Below are positions 29,135 through 36,937 of a stretch of DNA of 64,000 nt, piece by piece. This DNA comes from an uncultured Pseudomonadales bacterium. Its GTDB lineage: Bacteria; Pseudomonadota; Gammaproteobacteria; Pseudomonadales; Cellvibrionaceae. A model generated the notes under the pieces. It saw only the letters and a list, made by a program, of their open reading frames with translations. It had not been told where the DNA came from and made no database searches. Location: the NCBI GenBank assembly GCA_947487765.1, contig CANKXO010000003.1, forward strand, positions 310,001 to 374,000, given 5' to 3'. A program made the position numbers and the translations under genes. Position 1 is the stretch's first letter, and each line of letters starts with the position of its first letter.

Positions 29135-29649
29135 CTATACCTTTTGATTTTTAGGTCTTAAAGCCTGCCTCCAAAACTCACACATCTTCCCACCAAATAA
29201 ATAAAAGAAAATCTCTATATCTGCAAACTCATGCCTACCACAAACACTCACGGATATATACGCAGCGTCTTGGGGCGGATACCACAGGAAATAGCAGGAA
29301 AAGCAATGGATGAACAATTATTTTCTTTAGCAACACCAAGGAATTATAATACGTAGCTTCTAAAAGCTTTTTAGGGTCATTCTCTTGGCGATAGATTGGC
29401 CCTACGGTATGAATAACATATTTTGATAGAAGATCACCCGCACCCGTTATCCTCGCTTCACCAAACGGGCACCGTATTCCATTTATTGATTTAACTTTAC
29501 AGCAAGCCTCCAACAATTTAGGCCCGGCAGCTCTGTGAATTGCTCCATCAACACCACCCCCCACCTAACATTTTTGGGTTTGCAGCATTAACAATGGCAT
29601 CCACATTAGCAGTTGTTATATCACCTCCGATTATTTCTATATTTTTCAT
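29135..29649 (-). pseudogene. Macro-domain protein (O-acetyl-ADP-ribose deacetylase, YmdB-like), frameshifted
   Basis: The region encodes a macro domain spread over several frames on the minus strand. ATG 29649 begins a frame with NIEIIGGDITTANVDAIVNA and NPKMLGG, which stops inside a six-base C run on the plus strand (29557-29562). The next frame carries GGGVDGAIHRAAGPKLLEA, VIHTVGPIYRQ and YYNSLVL. A further frame resumes with SSIAFPAISCGI, and another with YPPQDAAYI and DIEIFFYLFGGKMCEF to 29135. All four pieces match successive parts of one macro domain, so this is a recently decayed gene with three breaks; one break alone could be a sequencing error in the homopolymer, but not all. Confidence 0.88.
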
Positions 29650-29808
29650 TTTCTATCACTCAATATATGCATTAATAAAATTCAAAAACTGCCTATAAAA
29701 AATAACACTTAAGATTATCTTCAAGCATTGCCACAATTAATCATATTATTGCTAGCTTATCGCCATTTTTAGTGCGTAGTCTAATCTCTTTTACAGAGGG
29801 CAGAGATA

Positions 29809-31173
29809 ATGCAAAGACAGCTGGCAATCAAAGTAATCGTTATTCTCATCATTGGAATAGCCATACTCATTCCCATCACAATGGTAAAGTCCAAAGTCTA
29901 TGAACGTCAAAACTACTTGGATCATGCAAAACATACCGTTGCCCAAAGCTGGACAGGGAGGCAGCTGGTGTTCACGCCTGTTGTAGTCATCCCCTATCAT
30001 TTATCAACATCACAAACGTCGACAAAAAAGAGCGGCTTTTATATTGAAGGGCAAACAACCCTATCTGAGAAATATCAAGTCATCCTACCAACTGATATAA
30101 CAACGACTATGGACGTCGTCAACAATAGTGTTTTTAAAGGTATCTATGAAATACCTATATATAGCAGTGACATTACCATCTCTGGCGAGCTTTTGCCGAC
30201 TGACTTAAACGATGCAATAAGTGACATTAAGGCCAAGGCGGGATTTCAATCATTAGGCAAACCTTATATCAGTATTTATATTTCAGATGTGCGGGGCGTG
30301 GATAAAATACCAGAGTTAACATTTAATCAACAAAATATTACTCTACATCCAGGAAGCCAATTAACATCACTAAGCAGTGGACTTCATGGCATCATTCCCG
30401 AACCATTAACCGAACTGGAAAATAAGAAAATAAACTTTACATTTGACCTCTCGCTAAGAGGAATGGATGGATTATCATTCATTTCTTTTGCAGATAATGC
30501 CACAACCAAAATGAACTCAGACTGGCCTCACCCTGAATTTACTGGTGCATCCTTACCTATTCATAGGGCCATATCATCCACAGGCTTTGAGGCAACATGG
30601 TCATCAACTCGATATTCAAACAACAGCGCTGAACTATTGATACAATGCATTGAGACAAGCAATTGCCATGACTTGCCTATTTCTGCTTCGGGTGTTGATT
30701 TTATTGAACCTGTAGATATCTACTTACAATCTGAACGATCGATAAAATATGCCATGCTGTTTATTGGCTTAAGTTTTATTACTTTCTTTATTTTTGAACA
30801 TATAAAAAGCATTCGTATTCATCCTATTCAATATGCTTTTGTAGGCTTAGCAACTGCTGTCTTTTATTTATTATTAATTTCTTTAGCAGAACACATTGCA
30901 TTTCATTGGGCTTATTTAATTTCTGTGACTGCATGCTCATCATTGCTACTCTTTTATGTCAAATATATGCTCAAGCGCTTTTCCTCTGCCTTATTGTTTT
31001 CAGCAATGATAACGTTACTTTATGGGCTCCTTTACGTTATCGTACAAGCAGAAGATTTTGCATTATTGATGGGGTCACTATTAGTATTTATTGTGTTATC
31101 AACACTGATGGTTATTACCCGAAAAATTGATTGGTATAACTTATCGATGCCTGATGTGGAAGCGAGATTATAG
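29809..31173 (+). CDS. creD: CreD-family inner-membrane protein
   Basis: 454 residues with an N-terminal membrane helix (about 8-26), a large periplasmic part, and five or six helices in the C-terminal third (LFIGLSFITFFIFEHIKSIR, FVGLATAVFYLLLISLAEHI and following). The junction IKYAMLFIGLSFITFFIFE-H and HPIQYAFVGLA-FYLLL-S--EH are hallmark CreD stretches. CreD is controlled by CreBC in enterics and affects envelope stress and colicin/beta-lactam tolerance, but no creBC genes are present here. GAGGGCAGAG precedes the ATG. Confidence 0.9.
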   Translation: MQRQLAIKVIVILIIGIAILIPITMVKSKVYERQNYLDHAKHTVAQSWTGRQLVFTPVVVIPYHLSTSQTSTKKSGFYIEGQTTLSEKYQVILPTDITTTMDVVNNSVFKGIYEIPIYSSDITISGELLPTDLNDAISDIKAKAGFQSLGKPYISIYISDVRGVDKIPELTFNQQNITLHPGSQLTSLSSGLHGIIPEPLTELENKKINFTFDLSLRGMDGLSFISFADNATTKMNSDWPHPEFTGASLPIHRAISSTGFEATWSSTRYSNNSAELLIQCIETSNCHDLPISASGVDFIEPVDIYLQSERSIKYAMLFIGLSFITFFIFEHIKSIRIHPIQYAFVGLATAVFYLLLISLAEHIAFHWAYLISVTACSSLLLFYVKYMLKRFSSALLFSAMITLLYGLLYVIVQAEDFALLMGSLLVFIVLSTLMVITRKIDWYNLSMPDVEARL

Positions 31174-31309
31174 AATTAATCTCAATCAAGGGTGATCTTT
31201 TTTAAAATAGGCCACCCTATACTTTTTCGATGTAAGATCTAGCCTTTCCTAATCTTACCCCCCTAAAAAAGGCATAGATATATTTAAAAATATCATCGCT
31301 GTATAAAAA

Positions 31310-31789
31310 TCATTTCTTCTTGGGAGAAACTCTCATCATAATATCAGCATGAAAAACTTCCTCCCCATTGGCATCATATACACTAACAGGCATCGTCACA
31401 TCCTGAGACTCCTCCCAATCGAAATGATCCACTTTGCATATTGCCCGCAAATCAGTTTTTGCCATTTTTAAATACTGCACTTCCATTCCCACCGGTATCC
31501 AACGGAAGCCCCCATGTAATGACACATCCAAACAAGTGCCTCCTGCTAATTCTGCAGCATTACACATTGCAATAGCATGTACTGTCTTTAGATGATTCTG
31601 TACAGCACGGCGTTTTTTAAACACAAGCTCGACATGACCCGGCTCTACAACCGTAAACACGGGTTTTATGCTATTAAAGTAAGGCGCACTGAAACAGACG
31701 AGCTTACTCACCAACCACCGACCAAATGCTCCCTTACCAAATCGTTTCCACAGTTTTAAGATAGGACTCTTAGATGGTTGATAAGGCAT
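31310..31789 (-). CDS. DUF4442 hotdog-fold protein (thioesterase-like)
   Basis: 159 residues: KLWKRFGKGAFGRWLVSKLV at the N-terminus and a hotdog core with HLKTVHAIAMCNAAELAGG and PVGMEVQYLKMAKTDLRA, ending in a strand-rich stretch. DUF4442 proteins resemble acyl-CoA thioesterases (PaaI/YiiD type); substrate unknown. It starts 3 bases after the MarR gene stop on the same strand, so it is presumably the regulator's target. Confidence 0.8.
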   Translation of the reverse strand: MPYQPSKSPILKLWKRFGKGAFGRWLVSKLVCFSAPYFNSIKPVFTVVEPGHVELVFKKRRAVQNHLKTVHAIAMCNAAELAGGTCLDVSLHGGFRWIPVGMEVQYLKMAKTDLRAICKVDHFDWEESQDVTMPVSVYDANGEEVFHADIMMRVSPKKK

Positions 31790-31791
31790 AA

Positions 31792-32223
31792 TTAACTCCT
31801 CTTAGAAAATACATCGGTTAAATGATCGAGATATTTTGAAACAGTATCTAATTCAGATTCACTAAAACCTTCGTTCATTATTTTATTGGCGTCATGCAAA
31901 AGACTCAGCCCACCCTGTAGTTTTTGCCTACCTTTTAGAGTTAATGTTAAAACCGAGGCACGAGAATCTTGATCGCTCACCATCTTCTCAATTAACCCTT
32001 TATCTTGAAGTCTTCTTGCCAGACTTGTAACGGCAGACTTGTCCAACATCAAGGTATGAGCAAGATCTTTCATCTGACAGCTCTTTTGTTCATTCAAGAC
32101 CATCAGCGCAGTCAGCTGAACAACTGAAGTATCTAACTCATTTATACAAACAGAATCCATGGCCTTCATCATTACATGTCGCGCCATATTGATCTGATAG
32201 ATTAGCCGCCTCTTTTTAGTCAT
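31792..32223 (-). CDS. MarR-family transcriptional regulator
   Basis: 143-residue MarR protein with the winged-helix core QLTALMVLNEQKSCQMKDLA, MLDKSAVTSLARRLQDKGLI and the wing SDQDSRASVLTLTLKGR. A 42-base perfect palindrome (32232-32273) lies 9 bases before its ATG, so it is very likely self-regulated. Followed by a DUF4442 gene in the same transcript. Ligand unknown. Confidence 0.9.
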   Translation of the reverse strand: MTKKRRLIYQINMARHVMMKAMDSVCINELDTSVVQLTALMVLNEQKSCQMKDLAHTLMLDKSAVTSLARRLQDKGLIEKMVSDQDSRASVLTLTLKGRQKLQGGLSLLHDANKIMNEGFSESELDTVSKYLDHLTDVFSKRS

Positions 32224-32231
32224 TTGATTAG

Positions 32232-32273
32232 CCTATAGAAATATAGTTTATATATCAACTATATTTCTATAGG
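32232..32273. promoter_or_regulatory. Candidate MarR operator: perfect 17-bp inverted repeat
   Basis: CCTATAGAAATATAGTT (32232-32248) and AACTATATTTCTATAGG (32257-32273) are exact reverse complements, with an 8-base spacer. It lies just upstream of marR and downstream of the methyltransferase stop. The length and AT content fit a MarR dimer pair, or two adjacent dimers. Confidence 0.75.
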
Positions 32274-32290
32274 ACATAAATATCCACAAA

Positions 32291-33334
32291 CTATTTTGCT
32301 TCAAGAACAATATTGAAGGGGGTTTCTGCAACACGCTGAATAGACTTAAAGCCCGCCTCTTTCATTACTTCGGATAAACGCTTTTCACCCGCCTGAGCAC
32401 CCAGCGCAAGACCAACTTCCTGGGACAATGAACACGGAGTACAAACTGCTGTTGATGCTGCGTAATAAAGACGGCTCACGGGGTTAATATTTTCGTTGAC
32501 AGAGTCACTCGCAGCTGGCTCTACAAGCAAAATAGACCCATCTTTTTTTAATGCATTTTTTGCCTGTTTGGCGGCACCTACCGGATCACCCATATCATGC
32601 AGACAGTCCATGAAACAAATAAGATCAAACCCTACCTCATCGTACTTTTTTATTTCAGAAGTCGTAAAAAATATATTACTTTTCAAACCTTCTTCACTTG
32701 CTCTTTGCTTAGCTATCTTGATAGATTCGGCGTGACTATCAACACCGTAAAACATAGAGTTTGGATATTGTTGTGCCATAACAATGGTAGAGGCTCCATG
32801 CCCACAACCAAAATCAGCAACCTTTGCGCCTTCTAAGAGCTTTTGATCCATACCCTCTAATGCCTGAATCCAATTACTTGTTAAATTAGCTTTATACCCT
32901 GGGCGAAATAAAGCTTCACTACCGCAAAATAATCGGTGGTGATGTTCAGACCAGGCGATACCCTTACCCGTTCGGAATACATCCGTTACCTTTTCTTCAT
33001 CCAGCCATAATGATGATGCCACATCTAATGCTGGCAGCAAAAATACAGGGCTATTTTCATCAACTAAAACAGGCACATGCTCGTCAGGCAAGATATATGT
33101 ATTAGCCTCTTGGTCAAAAAAAACATAGCCTCCTGCCACTTGGTTATTCAACCATTCACGAATATATCGTTCATGCGTATTCGTTTTTTCTGCTAGCATT
33201 TCGGATGTTATGGCACCAGCACCAGCCATCCCTTTATACAAACCGAGTTTATGGCCAATATTACTCATCACACCCGAGAAAGTAGCTGCTATATCCGAGA
33301 CTACTTGGCCCGCAAATTGTTCTACAGTATTCAT
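32291..33334 (-). CDS. Class I SAM-dependent methyltransferase with winged-helix N-domain
   Basis: 347 residues. An N-terminal wing (HKLGLYKGMAGAGAITSEML, THERYIREWLNNQVAGGYV) like that of plant/bacterial O-methyltransferase dimerisation domains, then SAM motif I KVADFGCGHGASTIVMA, the acidic YGVDSHAESI, and DLICFMDCLHDMGDP. Substrate unknown; rRNA, quinone or small-molecule methylation are possible. Second gene after an AhpD-like protein gene in the same direction, which suggests a shared redox/detoxification function. Confidence 0.85.
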   Translation of the reverse strand: MNTVEQFAGQVVSDIAATFSGVMSNIGHKLGLYKGMAGAGAITSEMLAEKTNTHERYIREWLNNQVAGGYVFFDQEANTYILPDEHVPVLVDENSPVFLLPALDVASSLWLDEEKVTDVFRTGKGIAWSEHHHRLFCGSEALFRPGYKANLTSNWIQALEGMDQKLLEGAKVADFGCGHGASTIVMAQQYPNSMFYGVDSHAESIKIAKQRASEEGLKSNIFFTTSEIKKYDEVGFDLICFMDCLHDMGDPVGAAKQAKNALKKDGSILLVEPAASDSVNENINPVSRLYYAASTAVCTPCSLSQEVGLALGAQAGEKRLSEVMKEAGFKSIQRVAETPFNIVLEAK

Positions 33335-33384
33335 TATCTATATCCTTTCAAAATTTAAAATATGTTATTTAGTCAAAAAATCGA

Positions 33385-33960
33385 CTAAGCCGCATTTTTA
33401 TTAACGAGGCCTGCGTCATGCCATGCATATTTTTCAAAAACATTATCAAGCGGAACTTCTAGTGCATTGCTCACATAGTTACTGATGGTTTTAATACTGA
33501 CTCCCACTATGACATCAAGGAATTCTGCCGATGTGTAACCTGCCGTAAAGAATGTGTTTATTTCATTTTTTGAAACACGCCCATTGTTTTTTATTAAACT
33601 ACGCACAATGATATTGAGTGCATTTAAGCGATAATCGGAAATGTCTTGCTTCGATCTTATAGCGTTAATGATATCTTCTGATATATTCAATGAATCAGAA
33701 AAAACGGTATGTCCAGCAACACAATAAGAGCAAGCATTTTCAGTACTCGCGATTAATTGAATAATTTGCTGTTCGATATCTGTTAACGACGATTCACCAA
33801 AATTTTTATTTAAACTTGTAAATGCTTTTAGAGCGGATGAAGACTCTGCAACAACAGCAAAAATATTAGGAACAAATCCTATTGATTCTTTCACACTTCG
33901 AAGTGTGTCAAGTGATGTATTCGGCGCAGTATCTTCTGTATGAATAGTTAATGAGTTCAT
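33385..33960 (-). CDS. AhpD/carboxymuconolactone-decarboxylase-like protein
   Basis: 191 residues, with the CMD core motif ENACSYCVAGHTVFSDSL containing a CxxC-x3-H redox pair, preceded by an EQQIIQLIAS helix. Such proteins are peroxidase reductants or gamma-lactone decarboxylases; the CxxC and His favour AhpD-type thiol chemistry. First gene of a two-gene minus-strand unit with the methyltransferase; divergent from an HxlR regulator. The ATG has TAGGAGAAAATC ahead of it. Confidence 0.85.
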   Translation of the reverse strand: MNSLTIHTEDTAPNTSLDTLRSVKESIGFVPNIFAVVAESSSALKAFTSLNKNFGESSLTDIEQQIIQLIASTENACSYCVAGHTVFSDSLNISEDIINAIRSKQDISDYRLNALNIIVRSLIKNNGRVSKNEINTFFTAGYTSAEFLDVIVGVSIKTISNYVSNALEVPLDNVFEKYAWHDAGLVNKNAA

Positions 33961-34071
33961 GATTTTCTCCTATCAATTAAAGTACCGGTAACGATTGATT
34001 ACCGTAGAGATAGGATGATTGATAGACTCCATACAAGCTACTTCAGATCCCATAGCAACTAACTATATAAT

Positions 34072-34102
34072 ATGAAGTTACAAACTATGGTTTATGAAGT
34101 TA
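34072..34102. promoter_or_regulatory. Direct repeat, candidate HxlR operator
   Basis: ATGAAGTTA at 34072-34080 and again at 34094-34102: exact 9-base direct repeats with 22-base centre spacing (two helical turns), in the divergent promoter region between the AhpD-like gene and the HxlR gene. Spacing on one DNA face suits a dimer or pair of dimers. Confidence 0.5.
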
Positions 34103-34139
34103 TAATTTATCTATTGATAACAATCCGAGGAGTTTGAAT

Positions 34140-34808
34140 ATGGAATTCGGTCAATTTTGCCCTATAGCCAAAGCTACAGAAGTTCTCGGTGAAAAATGGA
34201 GTATTCTTATTCTTAGAGAAATTCTGATGGGAAGTAGCCGCTTTAATCAGCTCCAACGTGGCCTTAGCATGATCTCACCAGCAATTCTCACTAAGCGACT
34301 GACGACACTGGCAGATTATGGTCTCATTGTAAAAAACAAAATTCGTGGACAAAAAGGATATGAATATTTCCCTACGAATGCGGCTAAAGAACTACTTCCT
34401 ATTTTTATTGATCTAGGCAACTGGGGCATGCGATGGACTCGTGATCACCTGACTGACAATGACTTCGATGTCGACTTTTTGATGTTATACCTGCAACGCA
34501 GTATCAAACCTGAGAACTTGCCTGGCAGAGAAACTATTATTCGCTTTCACTTTACCGACATTGAACAACAACCTAATTGGTGGATTATCGTAAAAGGAAA
34601 TGATGTCGATATATGCACGATAGACCCTGCACTTGAAATTGATGTCTACTTTACCTGCAGCGTAAAGTGTATTTCCGATATATGGATGGGCGAAACAACT
34701 TATAAAAAAGAAATACGTGATAAAAATTTAAAGCTGATCGGCTCACGAGAGCTCACAAAAGATGTGACAAAGTGGATGTCTAACTGCATGTTTGCAAAAG
34801 GCGCCTAG
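34140..34808 (+). CDS. HxlR-family regulator with C-terminal SCP2-like domain
   Basis: 222 residues from ATG 34140 (CGAGGAG precedes it; a TTG at 34134 is less likely). The N-terminal winged helix is HxlR type: FCPIAKATEVLGEKWSILIL, REILMGSSRFNQLQRGL, ISPAILTKRLTTLADYGLI with a wing and LPIFIDLGNWG. The C-terminal half resembles an SCP2-like sterol-carrier/alkyl-sulfatase fold rather than the short tail of most HxlR proteins. Many members sense electrophiles or aldehydes by a conserved Cys near the N-terminus (Cys in FCPIA here). Divergent from the AhpD-like/methyltransferase pair, its likely target. Confidence 0.87.
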   Translation: MEFGQFCPIAKATEVLGEKWSILILREILMGSSRFNQLQRGLSMISPAILTKRLTTLADYGLIVKNKIRGQKGYEYFPTNAAKELLPIFIDLGNWGMRWTRDHLTDNDFDVDFLMLYLQRSIKPENLPGRETIIRFHFTDIEQQPNWWIIVKGNDVDICTIDPALEIDVYFTCSVKCISDIWMGETTYKKEIRDKNLKLIGSRELTKDVTKWMSNCMFAKGA

Positions 34809-34916
34809 AAAGCTCTATTGATAGAGCAATGAATACCACGACATAATAACTAAAGTATCTGGCCATCATATACTCACCCTTTCAGCCCTATATTCAGATA
34901 TGATATAAGAATAAAA

Positions 34917-34932
34917 TTGACCAAGTAGTCAA
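34917..34932. promoter_or_regulatory. TetR operator upstream of the TetR gene
   Basis: TTGACCAAGTAGTCAA: 5-base arms TTGAC / GTCAA with a 6-base centre. The same palindrome with one altered centre (TTGACCGACTAGTCAA) occurs at 35670-35685, upstream of the RND operon. The pair makes the TetR product the probable common regulator. Confidence 0.7.
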
Positions 34933-34975
34933 GAACCACTATGATGTCATAATAGTTAAAAACGTAATATGAAAA

Positions 34976-35593
34976 ATGGCCTCAACAAACACGAAAGACA
35001 GATTAGTCGAAACCGCTATCGAAATGGTGTGGAAGAACAGCTATAGCTCTGTCAGCGTGGATGATATTTGTAAAGCGGCTGATGTTCGTAAAGGGAGTTT
35101 TTATCACTACTTTAAGTCTAAAGCAGAGCTAGCGGTAGAAGCGATGGAGCAACATTATCAAAAGAAAAAAGGCGATTTTGATAGAGTTTTCTCCCCTGCT
35201 AATACCCCAATAGAACGTTTTGAGAAATATACAGACCTAGCATTTGAAAACCAAAAGAAGACACTTGAGGAATATGGGCATGTATGCGGCTGCCCCTTTG
35301 CTAGCCTTGGGTCTGAAATGGCAAGTCAAGAGGACTTGATTCGAGAAAAAGCTGACAAAGTGTTTCAACGCCACCAACGTTATTACGAAAGCACACTGCG
35401 AGACATGGTAGCAGAAGGAATATTACCCGAAGGTACAGACGTATCTGCCAGAGCAGAAGAGGTTTCTAGCTATATATGCGGTCAATTTATGATGGCACGG
35501 GTACAAAATTCACTCAGACCATTAGAAAGAGACTTAAAAGTCGGATTGTTTCGACTACTAGGAATTGATAGCAAATATTTGAAAGCGAGTTAA
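34976..35593 (+). CDS. TetR/AcrR-family regulator of the RND efflux operon
   Basis: 205 residues: helix-turn-helix TNTKDRLVETAIEMVWKNSY and SVDDICKAADVRKGSFYHYF with YHYFKSKAEL, and a ligand domain that includes a GHVCGCPFASLGSEMAS segment, two Cys close together, like NemR-type or AcuR-type redox-responsive regulators. It lies 117 bases before the MFP gene in the same direction and shares an operator sequence with it. Electrophile sensing by the Cys pair is inference. Confidence 0.9.
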   Translation: MASTNTKDRLVETAIEMVWKNSYSSVSVDDICKAADVRKGSFYHYFKSKAELAVEAMEQHYQKKKGDFDRVFSPANTPIERFEKYTDLAFENQKKTLEEYGHVCGCPFASLGSEMASQEDLIREKADKVFQRHQRYYESTLRDMVAEGILPEGTDVSARAEEVSSYICGQFMMARVQNSLRPLERDLKVGLFRLLGIDSKYLKAS

Positions 35594-35669
35594 TCTAATC
35601 TGCTAAATTAACCGTAAACGACATTATTTAGAATGCTGCTGTAATGCAGCTATTTTTTTGACTTACAAC

Positions 35670-35685
35670 TTGACCGACTAGTCAA
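35670..35685. promoter_or_regulatory. TetR operator upstream of the RND efflux operon
   Basis: TTGACCGACTAGTCAA, with TTGAC/GTCAA arms identical to those at 34917-34932. It begins 40 bases before the MFP start, so it sits at or near the promoter. Confidence 0.7.
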
Positions 35686-35709
35686 CCAACTAATACCAAG
35701 GAGACGTTA

Positions 35710-36912
35710 ATGCCTTCGCTAAAAAACAACAAAAAAGTTTTTGCCAAAACAGCAATACTTATTGCATTAGGTTTTACCGGTGCAGGGTTTCATGCTTACC
35801 ATCAAAAAACTGAGGCCAATACACCGACCACACAAACACCACAAGCAATGCCTGTCGTCGTAGATGTCGTGAAAACAAAGCCCGTACAAATCTGGAAAGA
35901 GTTTTCCGCACGTATGGCGGCAGTTGATTTTGCAGAAATTCGTCCTCAAGTCAGCGGAAACATAACAGACATTCGCTTTGAAGACGGCCAAGTTGTCTCT
36001 AAAGGTGATGTGCTATATGTCATTGACCCGAGGCCTTACCAAGCTGCTGTTCAACAAGCAAAGGCTGAGTTAGACGCTGCCCAGAATGATGCTAAACATA
36101 CACAAAAAGAATTCCAGCGTACCAAAGGACTCATTAAAACGAAAGCTATCTCTCAACGCATTTATGATGAGCGCGCCAATGCAGCCGTTATAGCAAAAAC
36201 AACGGTTGACGCTGCTAAAGCGCTCTTAGTACAGGCACAAATAAATCTAGACCATGCATTTGTCAAAGCGCCGATTTCTGGTCGGGTCAGCCGAGCCGAA
36301 ATTACCACGGGCAACCTGGTAGAAGCTGGGCCTAACGCTCCGGTATTAACATCGATAGTATCAAGCAATGGTATTTATGCAGACTTTGATGTTGATGAGC
36401 AAACCTACCTGACACACATTCGCTCTGCAGCTAAAAATAAAGAAACAGAAAAAACTATCCCGGTAAAATTATCATTGGGACGCGGTACTTATTTTTATGA
36501 AGGCTTTATTCATAGCTTTGATAACCGTATTGATACCGCATCTGGAACAATCCGTGCACGAGCTTATTTTTCAAATAATGACGAAGCATTACTGCCCGGC
36601 ATGTTTGGCAAACTTCAATTAGGCAGTGCTATAGCGCAAGAACATATTCTCGTTAGCGAAAAAGCAATCGGAACCAATCAAGATCGAAAATTTGTTTACA
36701 TTGTCAATGAGACAAATCAAGTAACGTATCGCGAAGTTAATGTCGGTAATAGTTTGAATGGAAAACGTATTATTACTGACGGCTTAAAAGATGGCGACAG
36801 CGTAATCACTGAAGGTCTTATTCGTATGCGCCCGGGAATGCTTGTTAAACCTAACACCGCAAATGCTTCTCTCTCCAATGAAGACAGTATCAAATTAACA
36901 CAAGTGAACTAA
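35710..36912 (+). CDS. RND efflux periplasmic adaptor (MFP)
   Basis: 400 residues; an N-terminal membrane helix or signal (residues ~11-30) without lipobox, then the biotinyl-lipoyl half-motif IRPQVSGNITDIRFEDGQVV, alpha-hairpin with coiled segments, and the second lipoyl half LDHAFVKAPISGRVSRAEIT. The beta-barrel and membrane-proximal domains follow (LPGMFGKLQLG, TNQDRKFVYIV, GLKDGDSVITEG). It bridges the inner-membrane RND pump and an outer-membrane channel. First of a three-gene operon, 25 bases before the pump gene. Confidence 0.92.
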   Translation: MPSLKNNKKVFAKTAILIALGFTGAGFHAYHQKTEANTPTTQTPQAMPVVVDVVKTKPVQIWKEFSARMAAVDFAEIRPQVSGNITDIRFEDGQVVSKGDVLYVIDPRPYQAAVQQAKAELDAAQNDAKHTQKEFQRTKGLIKTKAISQRIYDERANAAVIAKTTVDAAKALLVQAQINLDHAFVKAPISGRVSRAEITTGNLVEAGPNAPVLTSIVSSNGIYADFDVDEQTYLTHIRSAAKNKETEKTIPVKLSLGRGTYFYEGFIHSFDNRIDTASGTIRARAYFSNNDEALLPGMFGKLQLGSAIAQEHILVSEKAIGTNQDRKFVYIVNETNQVTYREVNVGNSLNGKRIITDGLKDGDSVITEGLIRMRPGMLVKPNTANASLSNEDSIKLTQVN

Positions 36913-36937
36913 GCCACGCCCCAAAGAAAACAAACTT

